Source: Angustibacter sp049994355
Lineage (GTDB): Bacteria > Actinomycetota > Actinomycetes > Actinomycetales > Angustibacteraceae
Assembly (NCBI RefSeq): GCF_049994355.1
Contig: NZ_CP188257.1
Coordinates: forward strand, 62,001-126,000
Length of the DNA stretch: 64,000 nt
Direction: 5' to 3'
Both the position numbers and the translations under genes were made by a program. Under the pieces are notes generated by a model. The model was not told the origin of the DNA, made no database searches, and worked only from the letters and a program-made list of their open reading frames with translations. Positions within the stretch are counted from its first letter, which is position 1, and the number at the start of each line of letters is the position of its first letter. This document shows, piece by piece, positions 25,312 to 34,719 of this stretch.

Positions 25312-26252
25312 GCGAAGCGTTGGGCGAGTACGGCTACCTCGGTCCATCCGGCACGTTCACCGAGGCGGCACTGCGGCAGGTCCTCCCGGCCGGCGCGGTG
25401 GCCCGGCCGATGGCCAGCGTGGACGCTGCGCTGGCGGCGGTGCGCTCGGGTGTGCTGGCCGCGGCCGTCGTGCCGATCGAGAACTCGGTCGAGGGTGGGG
25501 TCAGCGCCACGTTGGACGCACTGGCCAACGGCTCGGCGCTGCGGGTGACCCGCGAGATGCTCGTGCCGATCACGTTCGTGCTGGCCGCCCGCCCGGGGAC
25601 GGCGCTGGCCGACATCCGACGGGTTGCGTCCCACCCGCACGGCTGGGCCCAGTGCCGCGGTTGGGTCGGTGCGCACCTGCCCGGGGCGGTGTACGTGCCG
25701 GCGCTGTCGACTGCGGGAGCGGCGGAGGGGCTCGACCCGGCGGCGGCCGAGGCGCCGCCGTACGACGCCGCGCTGTGCGCTCCGCTTGCGGCGCAGCGGT
25801 TCGGGCTCGAGGTGTTGGCAACGGACGTGGGTGACAACGCCGCTGCAGTGACGAGGTTCGTCCTGGTGCAGCGGCCCGGACCGGTCGCGCCGCCGACGGG
25901 TGCGGACAAGACGTCGCTCGTCGTGTTCCAGGCCGACGACCATCCCGGCGGACTGCTGGAGATGCTGGAGCAGTTCGCCACCCGCGGGATCAACCTGTCG
26001 CGGATCGAGTCCCGCCCGACCGGGGAGTCGTTGGGGCAGTACTGCTTCTCGATCGACTGTGAGGGCCACATCGGAGAGGCCCGGGTGGGCGAGGCGCTGA
26101 TGGGGCTGCACCGGACCTGCCGTGAGGTGCGCTGGTTGGGCTCGTACCCGCGCGCCGACGCGCAGTCCGTCAGCGTGACCGCGTCGACAACGGACCAAGC
26201 TTTCGGCGATGCCGGCGACTGGCTGGGCGCGCTGCGTTCCGGCGATGCCTGA
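25308..26252 (+). CDS. pheA: Prephenate dehydratase
   Basis: A 314-residue enzyme converting prephenate to phenylpyruvate in phenylalanine synthesis. The catalytic domain has GYLGPSGTFTEAAL, VVPIENSVEGGVSATLD and AAAVTRFVLV, the last holding the catalytic Thr-Arg-Phe. A C-terminal ACT domain (about residues 198-275) carries GLLEMLEQFATRGINLSRIESRP, which binds Phe for feedback control. There is no chorismate mutase domain. Start overlaps the DUF4446 stop by 4 bp. Confidence 0.95.
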   Translation: MSEALGEYGYLGPSGTFTEAALRQVLPAGAVARPMASVDAALAAVRSGVLAAAVVPIENSVEGGVSATLDALANGSALRVTREMLVPITFVLAARPGTALADIRRVASHPHGWAQCRGWVGAHLPGAVYVPALSTAGAAEGLDPAAAEAPPYDAALCAPLAAQRFGLEVLATDVGDNAAAVTRFVLVQRPGPVAPPTGADKTSLVVFQADDHPGGLLEMLEQFATRGINLSRIESRPTGESLGQYCFSIDCEGHIGEARVGEALMGLHRTCREVRWLGSYPRADAQSVSVTASTTDQAFGDAGDWLGALRSGDA

Positions 26253-26439
26253 GCCGGGCTCAGTCGCGTTTGAAGCCTCCGCCCACGGTGTGCCCCGAGC
26301 TTCGATCGAGGACCGTGATCAACGCACGGTAGAGAGTGCCCAGGCGCACCGAAGCAGCCCTGCGGGCACCACCAGGTTTCGTCGAAAGGGTTGCGGGTCA
26401 GCGTCTCAGCGGCGTCTGTGGTTGGGCGCGAGGGGTCGT

Positions 26440-27849
26440 TCAGCGCCTGAGTCGGGTGAGGTAACGGCGAATGAGGTGGTCGAGGGCGCGTTGAGCTCGG
26501 GTGAGGTTGGCGGCGCTGGGGTGGTGTTGACCGACGTGTTGGCCGTTGGCGGGTGATGCGGTGTCCCAGTGGACGTGGCCTTGTTCGAGCCGGCCGATCG
26601 TGCCGGCGGCGTGCACGTGTCGGTGGTGGCGCCCGCAGAGCAGGGTTCCGTTGGATACCGCGGTTCGTCCGCCTTGGGAGAACGGGGTCAGGTGGTGGAT
26701 GTCGCAGTGCGTGGGTGGGGCGGTGCAGCCGGGGTAGGTGCAGTGCTGGTCGCGGAGGGCTATGGCGGTGCGCTGTTTGGTCGGGAAGGCGTACTGGGTG
26801 TCTCCGACGTCTAGGGGGTTGCCGACGTCGTCGACCAGCACGGGTACCAGGTCGGCGTCGCAGCCGATGACCTGCAAGGCGGTGGATGACAGTTGCGTGC
26901 CGTCGGGCAGGGTGGCTGGCGCCAGCCCGGTCAGCCCGGTGGGTTCTGCGTTGGTCAGGGCGGCGGCGAAGGTGGTGTGCGGGACGGTGAGCAGGATCCG
27001 GTAGGGGCTGCCGTGGCTGGAGGGGAGCAGGTCCGGGGTGGCGATCGCGGTCTGGGCGAGGCGGTGCAGGCCGTCGTGGCGGCGTTGGGTGGGGCTGCGG
27101 GGGTCGGGGGTGCCGTCGCTGGCGGGTTGGGGGGCGGACCAGGCGTCGATCGCGGTGGTCAGGGCGGCCCCGCAGGCCGGGGTCAGGGTGCCTTGCAGGT
27201 GCACCATGCCGGACTCGGTGGCGGCCAGGGTCAGGGTGCGGGCCCGGTCGCGGGCGGCTTCGTCGCGGGCCAGCCGGGTGTCGGTGTCGGGGTCCAGGCG
27301 GTCACGCAGGTAGCCGGCCAGGCGGCGCAGCTTGCCGGCCTCGAACACGCCGGCCTGCTCGAGCAGGAAGGCTTGCGCCTCGTCCACGGTGTCGGCGTCG
27401 ATCATCTGGGCCGGCACGGTGGGGGGCTGCAGCGCGGTGATCGTGGCGGTGATGATGTCGGCCTGGTCCAACCCGACCGCACCGGCCAGCACCGCGGCCC
27501 GGGTCGGGCCCAGGTCGACCGCGGCCGCGCCGGTGAACAGCTCCCCAGCGCGCCGTCCCAGCGCGGCGGCCTGGCGCCCGCTCATCGTCGGCACCACCTG
27601 GGCGACCCAGCCCGCGGCCCGGGCGTGCCCGCCCTGGCCGGGCAGCCCGCGGGCCTCGGCCTCGGCGACCACCCGGACCGCCTGAGCCCCGACCCGGCGG
27701 GCCAGCCGGTCCAACCCGGCCAGCGCCTCACCCAGCTCGGCCTCGGCCAGCCGCCACCCCTCGACAGCAGCGAACCGATCCAACGCCGCCAACGCGTCCG
27801 CCAACGCCGCAGAGGCGGCGCCGGACTCGTCGGTGGGGGCTGAAGTCAT
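26440..27849 (-). CDS. DUF222/HNH endonuclease (13E12-repeat type)
   Basis: A 469-residue protein typical of the actinobacterial 13E12 family. An N-terminal helical DUF222 domain (about residues 10-320) is followed by an HNH nuclease domain: CTYPGCTAPPTHCDIHHLTP, then NGTLLCGRHHRHVH with the zinc Cys pairs. Members are multi-copy and probably mobile, but no flanking repeats mark this copy. ATG 27849 has TACGGT 6 nt upstream. The 187-bp gap before it (after pheA) contains nothing I can identify. Confidence 0.9.
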   Translation of the reverse strand: MTSAPTDESGAASAALADALAALDRFAAVEGWRLAEAELGEALAGLDRLARRVGAQAVRVVAEAEARGLPGQGGHARAAGWVAQVVPTMSGRQAAALGRRAGELFTGAAAVDLGPTRAAVLAGAVGLDQADIITATITALQPPTVPAQMIDADTVDEAQAFLLEQAGVFEAGKLRRLAGYLRDRLDPDTDTRLARDEAARDRARTLTLAATESGMVHLQGTLTPACGAALTTAIDAWSAPQPASDGTPDPRSPTQRRHDGLHRLAQTAIATPDLLPSSHGSPYRILLTVPHTTFAAALTNAEPTGLTGLAPATLPDGTQLSSTALQVIGCDADLVPVLVDDVGNPLDVGDTQYAFPTKQRTAIALRDQHCTYPGCTAPPTHCDIHHLTPFSQGGRTAVSNGTLLCGRHHRHVHAAGTIGRLEQGHVHWDTASPANGQHVGQHHPSAANLTRAQRALDHLIRRYLTRLRR

Positions 27850-27958
27850 GCCTCGACCGTACGGACCCCCCGGCCGGATCGAGTGTCCCGCACCACATCT
27901 GTGCACAGTGGGACTGACCAGCACACCTGTGGACGCAGCCGCCTGTGGACGGCCGAGA

Positions 27959-28678
27959 TCAGGCGCGCTGCAGTGCCCGGCGAGCGATCAGCATGCAGAT
28001 CAACCCGTTGAGCATCCCGAACACCACATCTGAGGGATGGTGCATCCCGCGGTAGAGCCGCGCCGTCGCCACCGCGAACGGGATCAGCGCGAACCCCACC
28101 CCCAGGAGCACCCGCAGCCACCGGCGCTCGAAGAAGGTCGCGCAGATGATCGCCAGCCCGAAGTACAGGGCGGCCGACGCCCCCGTGTGCCCGGACGGGA
28201 ACGACGACGTCGGCGGCGACGTGTCCAGCTTCGGGACGTCCGGCCGCTGGCGGTCGATCAGCAACGTGGTCAGCAGGAAAACCAGCGCCTGGCTGGCCAC
28301 CCCGACGATCAGCGCGACCGGCTCGCGCAGTCGATGGCTCAGCCGCCAGATGATGAACGCGGACACCAGCATGCCGATGATGATCGTGCTGGTGTTCCCG
28401 AGGTGCGAGACCACCAACGTGATGTCGTTCCAGGTCGGCGTGCGGTGCGCGGCGAACCACCGGTTGACGCCGTCCTCCCCGGACACCGCGTCCTTGAGCT
28501 GGTGACCGAGCAGGTATCCGACGCCGCACAGCACCACGAACCAGGCGGCGACCGGGAGCAGCACCTGCCCCGCCAACACCTTGGCCAGTCGTCCTGCGGG
28601 GGGCAGCGACCCGTCGGGTGGTTTCAGCCGTGGGTTCACCCCGGCCTTCGTCGATCCGGGGTCGACCAGTCCGGTCAC
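27959..28678 (-). CDS. PAP2-family membrane phosphatase (A)
   Basis: A 239-residue protein with six hydrophobic helices and the three-part lipid phosphatase signature: DRQRP, FPSGHTGASAAL and ARLYRGMHHPSD. The catalytic His residues face the outer side, acting on phosphatidic acid, undecaprenyl pyrophosphate or similar lipids. GTG 28678 overlaps the stop of the next gene upstream by GTGA. It is the last of three co-directional lipid-metabolism genes. Confidence 0.9.
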   Translation of the reverse strand: MTGLVDPGSTKAGVNPRLKPPDGSLPPAGRLAKVLAGQVLLPVAAWFVVLCGVGYLLGHQLKDAVSGEDGVNRWFAAHRTPTWNDITLVVSHLGNTSTIIIGMLVSAFIIWRLSHRLREPVALIVGVASQALVFLLTTLLIDRQRPDVPKLDTSPPTSSFPSGHTGASAALYFGLAIICATFFERRWLRVLLGVGFALIPFAVATARLYRGMHHPSDVVFGMLNGLICMLIARRALQRA

Positions 28679-29418
28679 GGGTTCCTCCGCCTCGTCGGTT
28701 CGTCGGCTGGCTCGTCGGCCTGCTCGTCGACGGCGCGTTCGGCGCCGCGCAGTGCACGCTGCCGCAGAACTGGCCCGAACGCGACCCAGGACGCTGCGAC
28801 GACCAGCCCACCGACCAGCCAGCCGGCGACCACGTCGCTCGGGAAGTGCACGCCCAGCACGAGTCGGTCGAGTCCGGTGAGTAGGGTCAGCACCACCGCG
28901 ACCGCGACCAGCACCACCCGGTGCCGACGTCGACCCGCCGGCCGCCACAGCAGAACCACCAGCAGTGAACAGCCCAGTGCCGCGTTCAGCGCGTGCCCCG
29001 ACGGGAACGAGAACCCGCTGGCAAACGAGACCGGCTGGTCCAGCACCGGACGTGCGCGCGAGACCGCGGCCTTGAGCGCCACCCCGAGCAGCGTCCCCAC
29101 CAGCATGGTGCTGGCCACCCACAGGGCTGCGGTCCGAGCACCGTTGCGCCACAGCAGGATCGCTGCGACCAGCACCGCGAACCGGAACACGAAGGGATGC
29201 AGGACGTAGCCGCCGACCTCGGCGATATCGGCCAGCACCTCATGCCGGATCGCCCAGCCGGTCGTCGACTGCACGACCCGTTGGTCGAAGCGCACCACAG
29301 CACCGGACTGGTCGCGGATCAGCAGAGCCAGGACGGCGACCGGCACCGCGCAGACCACGGCTGCGACGGCCCCAGCGACCAGACGAGGCCGGGCCTGTTG
29401 GGCGGTGGTCGGGCTCAT
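28675..29418 (-). CDS. PAP2-family membrane phosphatase (B)
   Basis: A 247-residue paralogue of the adjacent gene. The signature is KAAVSRARPV, FSFPSGHALNAALG and GLDRLVLGVHFPSDV, with six predicted helices. The C-terminal ~30 residues are highly acidic/basic (EQADEPADEPTRRR). ATG 29418 shares one base with the kinase stop (TGATG), so kinase and phosphatases are translationally coupled. Two PAP2 enzymes in tandem with a lipid kinase suggests turnover of diacylglycerol/phosphatidate or polyprenyl phosphate. Confidence 0.9.
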   Translation of the reverse strand: MSPTTAQQARPRLVAGAVAAVVCAVPVAVLALLIRDQSGAVVRFDQRVVQSTTGWAIRHEVLADIAEVGGYVLHPFVFRFAVLVAAILLWRNGARTAALWVASTMLVGTLLGVALKAAVSRARPVLDQPVSFASGFSFPSGHALNAALGCSLLVVLLWRPAGRRRHRVVLVAVAVVLTLLTGLDRLVLGVHFPSDVVAGWLVGGLVVAASWVAFGPVLRQRALRGAERAVDEQADEPADEPTRRRNP

Positions 29419-30479
29419 CAGCCGCGGCCTCGGTTGGCGGGCAACCGGATCAGCAGCGCACCCGGATCGACCCGCGCTCGCAGTGCGCGCACCTGGCCCA
29501 CCACGTCGCCGTCCAGCTGGGCCTCGGTGGGCCGGTCGACCCGCACCTCCAGGGTGCGGCAGCGAATCCGCTCCACCCGGTGGTGACCGCGCCGGGTCAG
29601 CACCCGGGCGGCGACGCTAGCCCAGCTCACGACCCCCTTGGGGGACAACGTGACCACGTCGAGCCAGCCGTCGTCCACCTCGGCGTCCGGGATCAACCGG
29701 ATGCCGCCGGTCAGCGTCCCGCAGTTGCCGACCAGCACCGTGCGTACCCGGCGGGTGAACTCGGACTGGTCGTCCGCGACGATGCGCGCCTTGGCCCGGG
29801 GGCCGGTGATGTGGCGGGCGCCGGAGACCGCGTAGGCGAGCCAGCCGAACCGGGCCTTGAGCTTCTCCGGTGTGCCGGCCATCATCTGCGCGTCGAAACC
29901 CAGGCCGGCCATCACCAGGAAGACCCTGCTGTCCGGGCCCTCGTCCTCGCCCGAGGAGTCGAACTCCACGATGCCCACGTCGATGGCCTGGTCGACCCCG
30001 CGAAGCGCGACCGTCAGCGCGTCGTCCACGCTGTCCAGCGGCAGTTCGAGGTTGCGAGCCAGCAGGTTCCCGGTGCCGCCGGGCAGCAGCCCGAGCGGCA
30101 CACCGGTGTGCACCATCGCCGAGGCGACCTCGCGCACCGTGCCGTCGCCGCCGAGCGGGCAGACCAGGTCGACGCCCTCGTCCAAAGCCTGCTTCGCCTG
30201 GCCAGCGCCGTGGTCGTCCTCGGTGGTCTCCAGGAACAGCGGCTCCGCCCAGCCCTGGGCCCGGCACACCTTGGTCACCTGTTCGCGCACGGCGTCCAGG
30301 TCGTCGAACTTGGTGGGGTTGATGATGACGGCCGCCCGCCGGGTCCGGTCGTCCTGCACCGGCTCCGGGTCGAGCTCGGCCAACCGGCGGCGGTACCGGA
30401 CCACCAGCACCCCGAGGACCGCGAACGCTGCCACGACCACGACGGCCGCGATCAGCAGCGAGATCGGTTGCACGGTCAT
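29418..30479 (-). CDS. Diacylglycerol kinase family lipid kinase
   Basis: A 353-residue protein with one N-terminal membrane helix followed by the DAGK catalytic domain. It has AAVIINPTKFDD, the nucleotide motif CPLGGDGTVREVAS and the PGGTGNLLARNL segment, and a C-terminal beta-sandwich region. It would phosphorylate diacylglycerol or a related lipid using ATP. ATG 30479 has TAGGTT 8 nt upstream and is divergent from serS across 62 bp. It heads the lipid operon containing both PAP2 genes. Confidence 0.9.
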   Translation of the reverse strand: MTVQPISLLIAAVVVVAAFAVLGVLVVRYRRRLAELDPEPVQDDRTRRAAVIINPTKFDDLDAVREQVTKVCRAQGWAEPLFLETTEDDHGAGQAKQALDEGVDLVCPLGGDGTVREVASAMVHTGVPLGLLPGGTGNLLARNLELPLDSVDDALTVALRGVDQAIDVGIVEFDSSGEDEGPDSRVFLVMAGLGFDAQMMAGTPEKLKARFGWLAYAVSGARHITGPRAKARIVADDQSEFTRRVRTVLVGNCGTLTGGIRLIPDAEVDDGWLDVVTLSPKGVVSWASVAARVLTRRGHHRVERIRCRTLEVRVDRPTEAQLDGDVVGQVRALRARVDPGALLIRLPANRGRG

Positions 30480-30541
30480 GGTCGCCCAACCTATCTGCCA
30501 CGGGCCAAACCGGCTGGACGACGGAGGATAGGCTCGATGTC

Positions 30542-31825
30542 GTGATCGATCTGAAGATCCTGCGGGACGACCCGGACGCCGCACGCGCCAGTCAGCGGGC
30601 GCGCGGGGAGGACGCCGACCTGGTCGACGCGGCGCTGGCCGCCGACGAGGGGCGGCGCAGCTCGCTGGCCGAGTTCGAGCGCGCCCGGGCCGAGCAGAAG
30701 ACCTACGGCAAGACGGTCTCGGCCGCCGCCAAGGAGGACAAGCCGGCGCTGATCGCGCACGCCAAGACGCTCAGCGAGCGGGTCAAGGACCTCGAGCAGC
30801 AGGCGGGCGTGGCCGACGAGCACCTGCAGGTGCTGGTCCGCCGGATCGGCAACCTGATCCAGCCGGGTGTCCCTTCCGGCGGCGAGGACGACTTCACCCT
30901 GCTGCACGAGGTGGGCACGCCGCGGGACTTCGCGGCCGAGGGCTTCGAGCCGCGTGACCACGTCGAGCTCGGCGAGCTGCTGGGCGCCATCGACATCCCC
31001 CGCGGCGCCAAGGTCGGCGGCTCACGCTTCTACTTCCTGACCGGGCAGGGCGCCCGCCTCGAGCTCGGCCTGCTGAACCTCGCGATGAGCCGGGCCATCG
31101 AGGCCGGGTTCAGCCCGATGGTCGTACCCACGCTGGTCAAGCCGGACGTGATGGCCGGCGCCGGGTTCCTGGACGCGCACTCCAGCGAGGTCTACCGCCT
31201 GGCGGACGACGACCTGTACCTGACCGGGACGTCGGAGGTCGCGCTGGCCGGCTACCACGCCGACGAGATCCTCGACCTGGCGAACGGTCCGATCCGGTAC
31301 GCCGGCTGGTCGACCTGCTTCCGCCGCGAGGCCGGCTCGCACGGCAAGGACACCCGCGGCATCATCCGGGTGCACCAGTTCCAGAAGATCGAGCTGTTCA
31401 GCTACTGCCCCGTCGAGGAAGCGGTCGCCGAGCACCAGCGGCTGCTGGACTTCGAGCGCGGCCTGCTGGACGCCGTCGAGCTGCCCTACCGGGTGATCGA
31501 CGTGGCGGCCGGTGACCTCGGCGGCCCGGCGTCGCGCAAGTACGACTGCGAGGCGTGGGTGCCGACCCAGGGCCGATACCGCGAGCTCACCTCGACGTCC
31601 AACTGCACGACGTACCAGGCCCGCCGGCTGGGCATCCGCGAGCGCGACCCGGCCAAGGACGGCGCCACCCGGTACGTCGCGACGCTGAACGGCACCGCGG
31701 CCACCACCCGCTGGCTGGTCGCGATCCTGGAGAACCACCAGCAGGCCGACGGGTCGGTCGTGGTCCCGCAGGCGTTGCGGCCGTTCGTCGGGCTGGACGT
31801 GCTCGAGCCGGTTGGGCGCTCGTGA
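30542..31825 (+). CDS. serS: Seryl-tRNA synthetase
   Basis: A 427-residue class II aminoacyl-tRNA synthetase. The N-terminal ~110 residues form the antiparallel coiled-coil arm that recognises the long variable arm of tRNA-Ser. Class II motif 2 is CFRREAGSHGKDTRGIIRVHQF-like and motif 3 lies in TLNGTAATTRWLVAILENH. Start GTG 30542 follows TAGGCT by 7 nt, so transcription is probably leaderless; no T-box leader can fit. The stop overlaps the HAD gene by GTGA. A tRNA-Ser gene occurs at 62.2 kb. Confidence 0.96.
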   Translation: MIDLKILRDDPDAARASQRARGEDADLVDAALAADEGRRSSLAEFERARAEQKTYGKTVSAAAKEDKPALIAHAKTLSERVKDLEQQAGVADEHLQVLVRRIGNLIQPGVPSGGEDDFTLLHEVGTPRDFAAEGFEPRDHVELGELLGAIDIPRGAKVGGSRFYFLTGQGARLELGLLNLAMSRAIEAGFSPMVVPTLVKPDVMAGAGFLDAHSSEVYRLADDDLYLTGTSEVALAGYHADEILDLANGPIRYAGWSTCFRREAGSHGKDTRGIIRVHQFQKIELFSYCPVEEAVAEHQRLLDFERGLLDAVELPYRVIDVAAGDLGGPASRKYDCEAWVPTQGRYRELTSTSNCTTYQARRLGIRERDPAKDGATRYVATLNGTAATTRWLVAILENHQQADGSVVVPQALRPFVGLDVLEPVGRS

Positions 31826-32661
31826 GCGATCCGGCCCGGCCGGCGGCGCAGCCCTGGCCGATCGTCGCGCTCGACGTCGACGGCACCATCCTGGACCACG
31901 ACGGCGGGCTCACCGACCGAGTCCGCGACGCGGTGCGCGCGGTCGCCGACTCCGGCCGCGAGGTGGTGCTGTCCACCGGGCGCTCGTTGATCGCCACCAC
32001 GCCGGTGCTGGATCGGCTCGACCTGACCCACGGCTACGCGGTCACCAGCAACGGTGCGGTCACGTTGCGGCTGGACCCGAGCATCGACGCTGGCTACGAG
32101 ATCGCGGACCTGGTGACCTTCGACCCGCGCGCGGCCCTGACCCTGCTGCGCGAGCACCTGCCGCAGGCCGTCTACGCGGTCGAGGAGCTGGGCACCGGCT
32201 TCCGGCTCACTGCCCCGTTCCCGAAGGACGAGCTGATCGGCAAGATGACCATCGTGCCGTTCGAGGAGCTGTTCGAGCAGCCGGCCACGCGCGTCGTCGT
32301 CCGCAGCCCCGAGCACACGCCCGAGGACTTCCTGCAGCTGGTGGAGCGCCTCGGCCTGCACGGCGGCAGCTACACGGTCGGCTGGACCGCGTGGCTGGAC
32401 ATCGCACCCGAAGGGGTCAGCAAGGCGCACGGCCTGGCCTTCGTCGCCGACTCCCTCGGGGTGCCCGCGAGCGACGTGCTCGCGGTCGGTGACGGGCGCA
32501 ACGACCTGGAGATGTTCGCCTGGGCCGGGCGCTCGGTCGCCATGGGCCAGGCCCCGCCGGAGGTCCGCGAGGCAGCCGACCAGACCTGCGCCGACGTGTA
32601 CGCGGACGGGCTGGCCGACGTCCTGGAAAACCTTGTCGGAGAAGGGAACCGACCCGGATGA
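31822..32661 (+). CDS. HAD-family Cof-type phosphatase
   Basis: A 279-residue HAD hydrolase. Motif I is VALDVDGTILD (two catalytic Asp), motif II VLSTGRS, and motif IV AVGDGRNDLEMFAWAG; the region between is the C2B cap. Such enzymes dephosphorylate sugar phosphates, nucleotides or phosphorylated cofactors. It overlaps serS upstream (GTGA) and the next gene downstream (ATGA). A paralogue is at 39.7 kb. Confidence 0.9.
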   Translation: MSDPARPAAQPWPIVALDVDGTILDHDGGLTDRVRDAVRAVADSGREVVLSTGRSLIATTPVLDRLDLTHGYAVTSNGAVTLRLDPSIDAGYEIADLVTFDPRAALTLLREHLPQAVYAVEELGTGFRLTAPFPKDELIGKMTIVPFEELFEQPATRVVVRSPEHTPEDFLQLVERLGLHGGSYTVGWTAWLDIAPEGVSKAHGLAFVADSLGVPASDVLAVGDGRNDLEMFAWAGRSVAMGQAPPEVREAADQTCADVYADGLADVLENLVGEGNRPG

Positions 32662-33551
32662 GCGACCCTGGAGACCTGGAGACCTGGGCGCAGCGCGCCT
32701 GGGCCTCGCTGGAGCTGCTGCACGTACCCGGCTACTTCTCCGTCGAGTGCCGCGAGCAGTACAAGGCGCTGGGGCTGCATCCCGGGCTCGCCTACTTCCC
32801 GGTCCGGTCTGCGGCCCTGGGTGCCGTGCCGGCCGAGGTGGTCGAGGCGATGTTCTTCGTCTTCGCGCCGCGCCGGGTACGCAAGGTGCTGCCGGACTGC
32901 TGGTCGGTGGCATCACCCGAGCGGGTCCTGGCCGCTCGGCACGAGGGGGTGCGCCAGACGCTGCACCGGATCCTGGACGACACCCTCGCGCAAGGCCCGG
33001 ACGGCGCACTGGACGAGGCCGTGCAGCTGGCTCGCCAGGCCTGTGAGGGGCTGACCGCCCCCGGCCGCGCGCTGTACGCCGGCCACGCGGCGCTGCCCTG
33101 GCCGGACGAGCCACTCATGCAGCTGTGGCACGCCGCGACCCTGGTCCGCGAGCACCGCGGGGACGGCCACGTCGCCGCCCTGCTCACCGCCGGGCTCAGC
33201 CCGGTCGAGGCGATGTGGACCTACGGGCTGGTGGACGCTCCCGGCGTCAAGCTCGGCTTCCTGCAGTCCAGCCGTGGCTGGACCGAGGCGGAGTGGCAGG
33301 AGGCCGCGGACCGGTTGATGGAGCAAGACCTGGTGGAGGCCGCCGACGACGGTGGCGTGCACGGCAGCGGGCTGCGCCTGACCGACTCTGGCCGCACCCT
33401 GCGTGAGGAGCTGGAGGAGACCACCAAGCTGTCCGCGCTGGATGGCTGGGCGCATCTCGGGCTGGACGGCACCCGGCGGCTGGCCGAGTTGCTGAACCCG
33501 TTGCGGCGCAGCGTGATCGCGTCCGGCATCATGGCGCCGACCCAGGTCTGA
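32658..33551 (+). CDS. Conserved hypothetical protein, possible SCO6745-like
   Basis: A 297-residue, largely helical soluble protein. The N-terminal half has WASLELLHVPGYFSVE and the conserved-looking FAPRRVRKVLPDCW. The C-terminal ~100 residues (TEAEWQEAADRLMEQDLVEA through LRLTDSGRTLREELEETT) look like a winged helix of the MarR type with a wing and recognition helix. It resembles an actinobacterial family sometimes labelled SCO6745-like; I have no function. Overlap (ATGA) with the HAD gene places it in the serS operon. It may be a regulator or a ligand-binding protein. Confidence 0.75.
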   Translation: MSDPGDLETWAQRAWASLELLHVPGYFSVECREQYKALGLHPGLAYFPVRSAALGAVPAEVVEAMFFVFAPRRVRKVLPDCWSVASPERVLAARHEGVRQTLHRILDDTLAQGPDGALDEAVQLARQACEGLTAPGRALYAGHAALPWPDEPLMQLWHAATLVREHRGDGHVAALLTAGLSPVEAMWTYGLVDAPGVKLGFLQSSRGWTEAEWQEAADRLMEQDLVEAADDGGVHGSGLRLTDSGRTLREELEETTKLSALDGWAHLGLDGTRRLAELLNPLRRSVIASGIMAPTQV

Positions 33552-33562
33552 CCAGCCGGCCG

Positions 33563-34669
33563 CTACCGCGCGGTCAGTCGGACGGCGTCCGCGACGACGT
33601 CGCGCAGGTTGCCCGACCGCCGGTGTATCGCACGCTGCCGCAGGGCGCCTGGACCGCGGTCCAGCAGGTCCTCCAGCCCCTTCTCGACGAAGGCCAGGTC
33701 ACCCGCGTCGTCGAGGGCTTCGCGCACGTGGTCCAGCAAGGCCGCGACCACCGCGCTGGCCCGTTCCGGGCGGCCCGAGCACGGGTCGAGCAGGACGTCG
33801 TCCAAGCCCGAGCGGGACGCGCGCCAGTGGGCCAGCCGCAGCAGGGACGTCGGGACGAGGGCGGCCGGCAGGCCGGCACGCCAGTGGCGGACGGCGGTGT
33901 CCACCAGGGCACGCGCGAGCGCCGCGACCAGCACGGTGTCGCGCGCCAGCAGGCACACGTCGGCGACCCGGATCTCGACCGTCGGGTACTGGGCGGACAG
34001 CCGGGCGTCGAAGTAGAGCATCCCGGCGTCCATCGGCACCTCGCTGGCCAGCAGCACGCGGACCCGTTCGCGGTACGCCTCGCCCGACCCGAGCACCGGC
34101 AACGGTCCCGCCGAAGGCCACCGGCTCCACACCTGGGAACGGTAGCTGCCGTAGCCGCTGTCCACGCCCTGCCAGAACGGCGAGTTGGCGCTGATCGCCA
34201 GCAGTACGGGCAGCCAGACCCGGATGCGGTCCAGCGCCGCGACGCCCTCTTCGTCCCCGTCGACCGACACGTGCACGTGCAGGCCACAGGTGAGCTGCTC
34301 GCTCTCGGTAAGGCCGAACCGCTCGGCCATGGCCAGGTAGCGGGCGGCGGGGGTGGTGCGTGGCGCGACCGGCAGCGGCGAGGTGGCCAACGCGGCGACG
34401 TGGGCGCCAACTCCTGCAGCGGCTCTGGCGGCGCGGGCACGGGCGTCCGCCACGGCCTCGGCGAGCGCCCGCAGGTCGCTCTGCGGCTGGGTGTCGACCT
34501 CGATCTGCTGAAGCTGCAGCTCGCGCTCGACCGTCCCGCCGGGGCGGGTCTGGTCAACGGGCTCGGGGTCGGCGCCGGCCAACCGGACGACCTGCGTCGC
34601 CAGCGAGAGCGGCTCGCCAGACTCGGGCTCGACGAGAAGCAGCTCCTCCTCCACCCCGACCGTCCGCAT
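33563..34669 (-). CDS. GCS2-type carboxylate-amine ligase (YbdK-like)
   Basis: A 368-residue ATP-dependent ligase of the glutamate-cysteine ligase type 2 superfamily. Hallmarks are TVGVEEELLLVEPESGEP at the N-terminus, LTCGLHVHVSVD (metal/nucleotide residues) and YPTVEIRVADVCLL. Members make gamma-glutamyl bonds, for example weak glutamate-cysteine ligase activity; the true substrate is often unknown. It stands alone, convergent with the gene before it and 50 bp after the regulator gene on the same strand. Confidence 0.88.
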   Translation of the reverse strand: MRTVGVEEELLLVEPESGEPLSLATQVVRLAGADPEPVDQTRPGGTVERELQLQQIEVDTQPQSDLRALAEAVADARARAARAAAGVGAHVAALATSPLPVAPRTTPAARYLAMAERFGLTESEQLTCGLHVHVSVDGDEEGVAALDRIRVWLPVLLAISANSPFWQGVDSGYGSYRSQVWSRWPSAGPLPVLGSGEAYRERVRVLLASEVPMDAGMLYFDARLSAQYPTVEIRVADVCLLARDTVLVAALARALVDTAVRHWRAGLPAALVPTSLLRLAHWRASRSGLDDVLLDPCSGRPERASAVVAALLDHVREALDDAGDLAFVEKGLEDLLDRGPGALRQRAIHRRSGNLRDVVADAVRLTAR

Positions 34670-34719
34670 GGCGCAGTGTCGCGCAGTTGTCGGTGCCGCA
34701 CGACTTCAACGACGAGCGG

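Noticed and set aside
26440..27849. HNH gene as part of an insertion sequence, intron or prophage
   Set aside because: No terminal inverted repeats, target duplication, reverse transcriptase or phage genes flank it; the 13E12 family is commonly chromosomal in actinobacteria.
30480..30541. T-box or other leader in front of serS
   Set aside because: The gap is only 62 bp, is shared with a divergent gene and carries a -10 element 7 nt before the GTG, leaving no room for a leader RNA.
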